A stretch of 64,000 nucleotides of DNA, taken from the NCBI GenBank assembly GCA_029593505.1, contig JAKTNI010000002.1, positions 1-64,000 of the forward strand, read 5' to 3'. The stretch is from Streptococcus suis. Lineage in GTDB: Bacteria; Bacillota; Bacilli; Lactobacillales; Streptococcaceae. Position 1 is the stretch's first letter. The number at the start of each line of letters is the position of its first letter. This document shows positions 57,347 to 64,000 of the stretch, piece by piece. Position numbers and translations under genes: made by a program. Below the pieces are notes generated by a model, which did no database searches, was not told the DNA's origin, and was given only the letters and a program-made list of their open reading frames with translations.

Positions 57347-59545
57347 ATGAAGAAAAAATTACTCATGTTATTGACAACTATGTTGCCAATACTCTTTGTT
57401 TTTACTAGCGTACAAGCTGAAGATGCAATTGATATTGTATTTGACAATTCTTACGCTCCATTCGAGTTTAAAGACTCAGATCAAGTTTATAAAGGATTAG
57501 ACGTTGATATTATCAATGAAGTAGCCAAACGTTCTGGCTGGAATATGAAACAAAGTTTTCCAGGATTTGATGCAGCCGTCAATGCTGTTCAATCTGGTTC
57601 GGCTGACGCTTTAATGGCTGGTACAACTATCACAGAAGCACGTAAAAAAGTGTTTACTTTTTCGGATCCTTACTTTGACACAAAGATCGTCATTGCTACT
57701 ACTAAATCAAATGCCATTACCTCTTACAATGACTTAAACGGTAAAACAGTGGGAGTTAAGAACGGAACTGCTGCTCAAGCTTTCCTTGATGAAAATAAGG
57801 AAAAGTATGGATATTCTGTTAAAACGTTTGACACTGGCGATTTAATGTACAATAGCTTATCTGCTGGTGCAGTTGATGCTGTTATGGATGATGAAGCAGT
57901 TATTCAATACGCCATTCAACAAGGACAAGATTTAAGCATTGATATAGCTGGTGAAGCTATCGGTTCATTCGGTTTCTCTGTAAAAAAAGGCAGTCAATAT
58001 GAATATCTTGTAACAGATTTCAATAAAGCTCTAGCCGAAATGAAGAAAGATGGTACATACCAAAACATTATGAATAAATGGTTTGGTTCAGCATCTTCTA
58101 CAAAAAAAACGGATTATGCTTCTCGTCTTACTTTGACAGGAAATGCAATTGCAAAAGCTACTGCTATCAAAACAAATTATACTATCGTATCAGATTCATC
58201 CTTCGCTCCTTTTGAGTATCAAGATGAAACAGGAAAATATGTTGGTATTGATATGGAATTGATCAAAGCTATCGCTGAACAACAAGGTTTTACAATCACC
58301 ATTCAAAACCCAGGATTCGACGCTGCATTAAACGCCGTTCAAGCTGGACAAGCCGATGCCGTTATTGCTGGTATGTCTATTACAGATGCTCGTAAAGAAA
58401 TTTTTGATTTTTCAAATGCTTACTACTCTTCTAACATTCTATTAGCTGTGAAAAATGGTAGTACAATTTCCTCTTACGAAGACCTAAAAGGCAAAACTGT
58501 TGGGGCTAAAAATGGTACTGCATCTTATACCTTCCTTGATGAAAATAAAGCAAAATATGGTTATACTCTAAAACCATTTGATGAAGCTTCTGGTATGTAT
58601 GATAGCTTAAATTCTGGTTCTATTGACGCCCTAATGGACGATGAAGCAGTTCTCCTCTATGCGATCAAACAAGGTCGTAACTTTGCTACTCCAATTCCGG
58701 GTGAGAAGTCTGGTGAATACGGATTTGCAGTTAAAAAAGGTAGCAATCCAGAACTCATTGAGATGTTTAACAACGGTTTAGCTGCTCTTGTTGAATCTGG
58801 TCAATATGATGAAATCTTTAACAAGTATTTTAATTCGACAGAAGAAACCAGTTCAGCGACAGCTTCCACAGTTGATGAAACAACTATTCTTGGTTTGTTA
58901 AAAAACAACTATGGACAATTGATAGCTGGCTTAGGCAATACTATTGGTTTGGCACTATTGTCATTTGCCATCGCCATTGTTATTGGTGTAATCTTTGGTA
59001 TGTTTGCAGTTAGTCCTATCAAAGCATTGCGTGTAACTGCCTCTGTATTCGTTGATGTAGTTCGTGGTATTCCACTTATGATTGTAGCAGCCTTTATCTT
59101 CTGGGGAATTCCAAACTTACTTGAATCTCTAACAGGTCAACAATCTCCAATCAATGACTTTGTAGCTGGTACCATTGCTCTTTCTCTAAACTCTGGTGCC
59201 TACATTGCAGAAATTGTTCGTGGCGGTATTCAAGCTGTTCCTCCAGGACAAATGGAAGCTTCGCGTAGCTTAGGAATTTCATACGGAACAACCATGCGAA
59301 AAATCATCTTACCACAAGCAGGAAGAATCATGTTACCAAACTTTATCAACCAGTTTGTTATTACATTGAAAGATACAACTATTATCTCTGCTATTGGTCT
59401 GGTAGAACTCTTCCAAGCAGGAAAAATCATTATCGCTCGTAACTATCAGTCATTCCGTATGTACGCTATTCTTGCAATTATTTACCTAGTAGTTATTACG
59501 CTCTTGACTCGTCTAGCTCGCAAACTTGAAAAAGGAGGCAAATAA
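57347..59545 (+). CDS. glnP: Glutamine-type ABC binding-protein/permease fusion
   Basis: A 732-residue fusion: signal peptide (1-25), two tandem family 3 binding domains (about 28-250 and 270-492; both with PFEF/PFEY and [12 protein letters not shown] motifs), then a permease domain (about 510-732) with the EAA loop [23 protein letters not shown]. Two copies per transporter give four binding domains. In Lactococcus GlnPQ this layout imports glutamine, glutamate and asparagine; specificity here is inferred. Confidence 0.92.
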   Translation: MKKKLLMLLTTMLPILFVFTSVQAEDAIDIVFDNSYAPFEFKDSDQVYKGLDVDIINEVAKRSGWNMKQSFPGFDAAVNAVQSGSADALMAGTTITEARKKVFTFSDPYFDTKIVIATTKSNAITSYNDLNGKTVGVKNGTAAQAFLDENKEKYGYSVKTFDTGDLMYNSLSAGAVDAVMDDEAVIQYAIQQGQDLSIDIAGEAIGSFGFSVKKGSQYEYLVTDFNKALAEMKKDGTYQNIMNKWFGSASSTKKTDYASRLTLTGNAIAKATAIKTNYTIVSDSSFAPFEYQDETGKYVGIDMELIKAIAEQQGFTITIQNPGFDAALNAVQAGQADAVIAGMSITDARKEIFDFSNAYYSSNILLAVKNGSTISSYEDLKGKTVGAKNGTASYTFLDENKAKYGYTLKPFDEASGMYDSLNSGSIDALMDDEAVLLYAIKQGRNFATPIPGEKSGEYGFAVKKGSNPELIEMFNNGLAALVESGQYDEIFNKYFNSTEETSSATASTVDETTILGLLKNNYGQLIAGLGNTIGLALLSFAIAIVIGVIFGMFAVSPIKALRVTASVFVDVVRGIPLMIVAAFIFWGIPNLLESLTGQQSPINDFVAGTIALSLNSGAYIAEIVRGGIQAVPPGQMEASRSLGISYGTTMRKIILPQAGRIMLPNFINQFVITLKDTTIISAIGLVELFQAGKIIIARNYQSFRMYAILAIIYLVVITLLTRLARKLEKGGK

Positions 59546-60285
59546 TGACTCAATTAAAGATTGATGTCCATGACTTACATAAGTACTATGGCAACAATGA
59601 AGTTCTAAAAGGAATTACCGCAAAATTCTACGAAGGCGATGTCGTTTGTATCATTGGTCCTTCTGGTTCTGGTAAATCAACTTTCCTACGTACATTGAAC
59701 CTACTGGAAACCGTTACAAGTGGTCAAGTTACCGTCGATGGATATGATTTGACAGATCCTAAAACCGATGTTGATGCATGTCGTGCTAATATCGGTATGG
59801 TATTCCAACATTTCAACTTATTCCCACACATGTCTGTTCTTGACAATATCACTTTTGCTCCTATCGAACACAAATTGTTAGATAAGACTGAAGCTGAAAA
59901 AGTCGGTATGGAATTGTTGGAAAAGGTTGGTTTGGCAGACAAACGCGATGCAATGCCTGATAGCTTATCTGGAGGTCAAAAACAGCGTGTAGCCATTGCT
60001 CGTGCTCTTGCAATGAATCCAGATATCATGCTATTTGATGAACCGACATCTGCGCTTGACCCAGAAATGGTTGGAGATGTACTAAATGTTATGAAAGATT
60101 TGGCAGAACAAGGAATGACCATGTTGATTGTAACTCATGAAATGGGCTTTGCTCGTAAGGTAGCCAATCGTGTTATCTTTACAGATGGTGGTGAGTTCCT
60201 TGAAGATGGTACACCTGAACAAATCTTTGATAATCCACAACACCCACGTTTAAAAGATTTCCTTGATAAAGTTTTAAATGTTTAA
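59545..60285 (+). CDS. glnQ: Glutamine-type ABC transporter ATPase
   Basis: A 246-residue ABC ATPase: Walker [10 protein letters not shown] (about residues 37-45), signature [15 protein letters not shown], Walker [15 protein letters not shown], switch His in THEMGFARK. The ATG overlaps the glnP stop (TAATG). Typical polar amino-acid class. Confidence 0.95.
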   Translation: MTQLKIDVHDLHKYYGNNEVLKGITAKFYEGDVVCIIGPSGSGKSTFLRTLNLLETVTSGQVTVDGYDLTDPKTDVDACRANIGMVFQHFNLFPHMSVLDNITFAPIEHKLLDKTEAEKVGMELLEKVGLADKRDAMPDSLSGGQKQRVAIARALAMNPDIMLFDEPTSALDPEMVGDVLNVMKDLAEQGMTMLIVTHEMGFARKVANRVIFTDGGEFLEDGTPEQIFDNPQHPRLKDFLDKVLNV

Positions 60286-60295
60286 ACGATATATA

Positions 60296-60320
60296 AAAAC
60301 TTGCCCCATAGGCAAGTTTT
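60296..60320. terminator. Terminator after glnQ
   Basis: AAAACTTGCC-ccata-GGCAAGTTTT followed by Ts; between convergent glnQ and fhs. Confidence 0.88.
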
Positions 60321-60349
60321 TTATGTTTATTTCCTTGTATTTGTATCCT

Positions 60350-62020
60350 TTAGAATAAACCAAGTGCTGAACCATCTGCTGCTACATCCATATTTAATGC
60401 AGCTGGAAGCTTAGGCAAACCGGGCATCGTCATTACATCTCCCGTCAGAGCAACAATGAAGCCTGCCCCCAATTTTGGTACAAATTCACGAATGGTAATT
60501 TCAAAATCTTCTGGAGCTCCCAAAGCCATCGGATCGTCAGAAAAACTATATTGTGTCTTAGCCATACATACAGGTAGCTTATCCCAACCATTCTTGGCAA
60601 ACTCCTTCAATTGATTTTTAGCTTTCTTTTCTAACACAACCCCTTTTCCGCCATATATACTCGTTACAATTTTAGTTATCTTCGTCTCCAAATCATCATC
60701 TATCTCATACACGCGTTTGTATTCAGCAGATTGTTGTTCAATCGTTTCAACAACCGTTTGAGCTAACTCAACACCTCCTGCAGCACCATTTGCCCATACA
60801 CTTGCTAACTCTACAGGAACACCAATCTCCGCGCATAGTTCTTTAAGAACTGCAATTTCAGCATCAGTATCTGCCACAAATTCATTGATAGCAACAACAA
60901 CTGGAATACCAAATTTCTGTATATTCTCAACATGGCGTTTCAGATTGGAAAAACCAGATCGTACTGCTTCTACATTTTCAAAAGCTAAATCTGTCTTGGC
61001 TACTCCACCATGCATTTTAAGAGCTCGTAAGGTCGCTACAATAACAACTACATCTGGAGATTTTGGTAGGTTGGGTACCTTAATATCAAGGAATTTTTCT
61101 GCACCAAGATCTGCACCAAACCCTGCTTCTGTTACCGTATAGTCTGCCATTCGTAAGGCTGTAGTCGTCGCCAACACTGAATTACAACCATGAGCAATAT
61201 TAGCAAAAGGACCTCCATGAACAAAAGCTGGTGTTCCGTAAATTGTTTGTACTAAGTTCGGTTTGATTGCTTCTTTTAACAGCAAGGTTAAAGCTCCCTC
61301 AACCGCTAAATCACGAACATAAACAGGACTACGATCAAAACGATAACCGATTACAATATTAGCAAGACGTTCTTTGAGATCCTTGATGTCAGTTGCTAGG
61401 CACAAAATCGCCATAATTTCCGAAGCCACTGTAATATCAAAACCGTCTTCACGTGGCACACCATTTAAAGGACCACCTAAACCAACTGTTACCTTACGAA
61501 GAGAACGATCATTTAAATCAACGACACGCTTCCAAATAATTCGACGTTGATCAATACCGATAGCATTCCCTTGATGAATATGATTATCAATCAATGCAGA
61601 AAGAGCATTGTTAGCTGCTGTGATAGCATGCATATCTCCTGTAAAATGAAGGTTAATATCCTCCATAGGTAAAACTTGTGCAAAACCTCCACCAGCTGCT
61701 CCACCTTTGATCCCCATAACAGGACCTAGAGATGGTTCACGCAAAGCAATCATTGTTTTCTTACCAATTTTAGAAAGAGCGTCTGCTAAACCAATGGTAA
61801 TCGTAGACTTTCCTTCGCCAGCAGGAGTCGGGTTGATAGCCGTTACTAAAATCAATTTCCCTAGATCGTTCTCCTGCACAGCATTTATTTTATCAAAGGA
61901 TAATTTTGCCTTATACTTACCGTATAATTCTACATCATCTACACTAACACCTACTTTTTCAACAATTTCAGTAATCGGCTTCAATTCCACGCTTTGTGCT
62001 ATTTCAATATCGGTTTTCAT
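60350..62020 (-). CDS. fhs: Formate-tetrahydrofolate ligase
   Basis: A 556-residue enzyme joining formate to tetrahydrofolate with ATP, feeding purine and fMet synthesis. The P-loop-like [14 protein letters not shown] (about residues 65-78) and [11 protein letters not shown] are intact. The ATG at 62020 was chosen because TAGGAG lies just upstream; the ORF extends six codons further without support. Monocistronic. Confidence 0.96.
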   Translation of the reverse strand: MKTDIEIAQSVELKPITEIVEKVGVSVDDVELYGKYKAKLSFDKINAVQENDLGKLILVTAINPTPAGEGKSTITIGLADALSKIGKKTMIALREPSLGPVMGIKGGAAGGGFAQVLPMEDINLHFTGDMHAITAANNALSALIDNHIHQGNAIGIDQRRIIWKRVVDLNDRSLRKVTVGLGGPLNGVPREDGFDITVASEIMAILCLATDIKDLKERLANIVIGYRFDRSPVYVRDLAVEGALTLLLKEAIKPNLVQTIYGTPAFVHGGPFANIAHGCNSVLATTTALRMADYTVTEAGFGADLGAEKFLDIKVPNLPKSPDVVVIVATLRALKMHGGVAKTDLAFENVEAVRSGFSNLKRHVENIQKFGIPVVVAINEFVADTDAEIAVLKELCAEIGVPVELASVWANGAAGGVELAQTVVETIEQQSAEYKRVYEIDDDLETKITKIVTSIYGGKGVVLEKKAKNQLKEFAKNGWDKLPVCMAKTQYSFSDDPMALGAPEDFEITIREFVPKLGAGFIVALTGDVMTMPGLPKLPAALNMDVAADGSALGLF

Positions 62021-62158
62021 GGTAACTCCTAATTCCAAATTATTTTAAGAATAGTATAGCACATTAAAACAATATACGCGTACTATTATAACGTTTTAAT
62101 CATAAACGTACGGAAAATATAAAATTAGCCTTTCTCTCATGATGGATGTGCTCTAAAC

Positions 62159-62187
62159 TTTACGAAAGCTAGAAAATCTAGTACAAT
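62159..62187 (+). promoter_or_regulatory. coaB promoter, likely leaderless mRNA
   Basis: TTTACG (62159-62164), 17-bp spacer, TACAAT (62182-62187). The expected transcription start, 7 nt downstream, is the A of the ATG at 62194. No ribosome binding site exists. Confidence 0.65.
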
Positions 62188-62193
62188 ATGTAC

Positions 62194-62880
62194 ATGAAAA
62201 TTTTGATAACTTCTGGTGGTACTAGTGAAGCCATTGATCAAGTACGTTCTATTACCAACCATGCCTCCGGACGCTTGGGTAAAATTATCGCAGAATTAGC
62301 ATTGGATCGAGGTCATGAAGTCACCCTTGTTACAACAAAACAAGCGGTAAAACCTAGTAAGCATGCTAATTTACATATCATCACGATCACCAATGTGGAC
62401 AGTTTACAAGTAACACTTGAGCCACTCGTTAGAGCACACCATGTCCTTATCCATAGCATGGCCGTATCTGATTATACACCTGTCTACATGACTGATTTAG
62501 TCGAATTGGAACAAACTAAAGACATTACTGAGTTACTTCAAAAACGCAATACAGAAAATAAAATTTCATCTAAAGAGGAATATCAAGTTTTATTTTTGAA
62601 AAAAACACCTAAAGTCATTTCCTCCATAAAAAAATGGAATCCAGATATTCTGTTAGTCGGTTTTAAACTTTTAGTAAATGTCTCAAAAGATGAATTATTT
62701 GCTGTAGCTCACGAAAGTCTTCAGCGCAATAATGCTGATTACATCGTGGCCAATGATTTGACAGATATTAGCGATAAGGAACATGTAGCATACTTAATCA
62801 GTTCGACAGACACTATCCAAGCTAGAAATAAGACAGAAATTGCTCAATTGATTTTAAATACAGTAGAAAAAGGAGAATAA
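62194..62880 (+). CDS. coaB: Phosphopantothenate-cysteine ligase (separate CoaB)
   Basis: A 228-residue CoaB. ITSGGTSEAIDQVRSITNHASG at the N-terminus is the nucleotide site, and FLKKTPKVI the conserved Lys region. It joins 4'-phosphopantothenate to cysteine. In most bacteria it is fused to CoaC; streptococci keep it separate and use it before coaC. The start at 62194 (MKILITSGG) fits the family and the promoter; the ATG at 62188 directly abuts the -10 box. Confidence 0.93.
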   Translation: MKILITSGGTSEAIDQVRSITNHASGRLGKIIAELALDRGHEVTLVTTKQAVKPSKHANLHIITITNVDSLQVTLEPLVRAHHVLIHSMAVSDYTPVYMTDLVELEQTKDITELLQKRNTENKISSKEEYQVLFLKKTPKVISSIKKWNPDILLVGFKLLVNVSKDELFAVAHESLQRNNADYIVANDLTDISDKEHVAYLISSTDTIQARNKTEIAQLILNTVEKGE

Positions 62881-62881
62881 T

Positions 62882-63427
62882 ATGGCTCACATTACACTTG
62901 CTGTAACTGGTTCTATATCAGCTTACAAAGCTGCTGATTTAACCAGTGACCTTATCAAACTCGGTCATACTGTTACTGTTTTAATGAGCAAATCAGCTAT
63001 GGACTTCATTACTCCCCTAACCTTCCAAGCTCTATCTAAAAACAGCGTCCATACAGACATCATGCTGGAAGAAAATCCAAGTCTGATTAAACACATTGAT
63101 ATTGCTAAACAAACGGATCTATTTTTAGTTGCCCCTGCTTCTGCCAATACAATCGCAAAATTATCAAATGGCATAGCAGACAATATCATTACTGCAACAG
63201 CTCTTGCGCTACCTACATCAACTAAAAAACTATTTGCGCCAGCTATGAATACAAATATGTATCTTCATCCTGCTACTCAGAAAAATATACAAACCTTAAA
63301 AGAGTATGGATTTGAAGAGATTGAACCACGCGAAGCCCTCCTTGCCTGTGGGGATGTTGGGGTAGGGGCTTTAGCTGAATTAGACAACATATTGCAGAAA
63401 GTGAGTAGAATTTTCAATGAACACTAA
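62882..63427 (+). CDS. coaC: Phosphopantothenoylcysteine decarboxylase
   Basis: A 181-residue flavoprotein. TGSISAYKAADL (FMN loop), the catalytic-type His region KHIDIAKQTDLFLVAPASANT, and PAMNTNMY are present; LACGDVG holds the active Cys. It decarboxylates phosphopantothenoylcysteine to phosphopantetheine. One bp after coaB, with AAGGAG. Confidence 0.95.
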   Translation: MAHITLAVTGSISAYKAADLTSDLIKLGHTVTVLMSKSAMDFITPLTFQALSKNSVHTDIMLEENPSLIKHIDIAKQTDLFLVAPASANTIAKLSNGIADNIITATALALPTSTKKLFAPAMNTNMYLHPATQKNIQTLKEYGFEEIEPREALLACGDVGVGALAELDNILQKVSRIFNEH

Positions 63428-63992
63428 ACAATCCAATCAAGTTGTAATCATGGCTATTTTTATCGCCATCATGATTACTATTGAAGGTCTAAGCCAAGCT
63501 ATCTTTGCCAGCTTTGTTCTTCCTGTCAAACCGACAATTACTCATATTCCAGTTATTATTGCTAGTATCCTATACGGACCAAAATTGGGAGCTAAACTAG
63601 GTGGTTTTATGGGAGTTATGAGCCTCATTCGCAATTCCATTATCATTTCACCACTAAGCTATGTCTTTACACCTTTTGTAGAAAACGGAAACATGTATTC
63701 GGTTTTGATTGCTATCGTTCCACGCATCCTGATTGGAGTTACACCATACTTTGTATACAAATTCCTAAAAAACAAAATGGGGTTAGTTCTAGCAGGTCTA
63801 GTCGGCACGCTAACAAATACTGTGTTTGTACTAAGTGGCATTTTTATCTTCTTTGCTAATGTCTATAGCGGAGATATCAAGTCCCTCTTAGCAAGCATCA
63901 TCTCTTTCAACTCAGTAACCGAATTAACCATCTCAGGATTACTAACTCTTGCTCTCGTTCCTGTTTTACAAAAAGTACAAAATAAATTATAG
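63417..63992 (+). CDS. ECF transporter S component, pantothenate type
   Basis: A 191-residue membrane protein with about six helices, of the ECF substrate-binding class. It overlaps coaC by 11 nt, so it is in the CoA unit; a PanT/HmpT-like pantothenate carrier is the best inference. It depends on the shared energising module encoded elsewhere. Confidence 0.85.
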   Translation: MNTKQSNQVVIMAIFIAIMITIEGLSQAIFASFVLPVKPTITHIPVIIASILYGPKLGAKLGGFMGVMSLIRNSIIISPLSYVFTPFVENGNMYSVLIAIVPRILIGVTPYFVYKFLKNKMGLVLAGLVGTLTNTVFVLSGIFIFFANVYSGDIKSLLASIISFNSVTELTISGLLTLALVPVLQKVQNKL

Positions 63993-64000
63993 AGAATCAC

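Noticed and set aside
62021..62158. Tetrahydrofolate riboswitch between fhs and coaB
   Set aside because: The gap is short and AT-rich with no structured leader or terminator in front of fhs.

Overview
The window looks like a Streptococcus chromosome, most probably Streptococcus suis or a near relative. This is inferred from gene content and order: a split CoaB/CoaC pair, the GlnP fusion of two substrate-binding domains and a permease, an LPxTG-type ecto-5'-nucleotidase, EbsA next to ferredoxin, LysM protein and cmk, rpmI/rplT/infC, and low GC with strong TTGACA-17-TATAAT promoters. No rRNA, tRNA, CRISPR array or complete insertion sequence was seen.

Left, accessory part (1 to about 11.75 kb). 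On the minus strand lie a partial lipase-like alpha/beta hydrolase preceded by a DUF1310 membrane protein (translationally coupled), a small unknown gene, and an unknown 434-residue gene split by a 10-bp tandem duplication. Then comes what looks like an integrative mobilizable element lodged at the 3' end of rumA/rlmD: small membrane peptides, an MT-A70 adenine methyltransferase, a VirD4/TraG-type coupling ATPase, a frameshifted Replic_Relax protein, a TnpW-like peptide, a large serine recombinase, and a short RepA-N protein. The far end of the element could not be placed.

Aromatic amino acid block (13-31 kb, nearly all minus strand). One transcription unit runs 24.2 -> 17.2 kb: two substrate-binding lipoproteins, permease and ATPase of a TrpXYZ-like ABC transporter, then aroE, DAHP synthase and aroB, ended by a terminator. 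aroA, aroK, pheA and an LCP-family gene follow. A second unit (31.3 -> 26.8 kb) carries an RlmI-like methyltransferase, aroD, aroC, tyrA and a YlbF-family gene. lacD and nagA lie between the two units. The most striking feature is the roughly 310-nt leader of the first unit: a perfect-spacing promoter, a 20-codon leader peptide ending in Tyr-Phe-Tyr-Ser-Tyr-Phe-Arg, a relay of mutually exclusive pairings, and an intrinsic terminator before the first gene. This is the layout of ribosome-mediated attenuation by Tyr/Phe supply, unusual for a Firmicute, where T-boxes are expected.

Middle part (31-46 kb): an LTA-synthase-like sulfatase, infC-rpmI-rplT with an L20-type leader and an apparent AUA start for IF3, cmk, LysM protein, ferredoxin, EbsA, cell-wall 5'-nucleotidase, and pyrimidine genes (pyrC, pyrFE, pyrK-pyrD). 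The pyrF and pyrK units each have a PyrR-type attenuator. ung and a DPM1/GtrB-like glycosyltransferase sit among them.

Right part (46-64 kb): the glycogen operon glgC-glgD-glgA-glgB behind a very long cre-like hairpin, an orphan amino-acid binding lipoprotein with a short upstream ORF, a NUDIX hydrolase, a gluzincin-like protein, an internally deleted GNAT, uvrB, glnPQ, fhs, and coaB-coaC with a pantothenate-type ECF S component. Three genes (ferredoxin, the LysR regulator, coaB) have a TACAAT box 6-7 nt before an ATG with no ribosome binding site, so their mRNAs are predicted to be leaderless.
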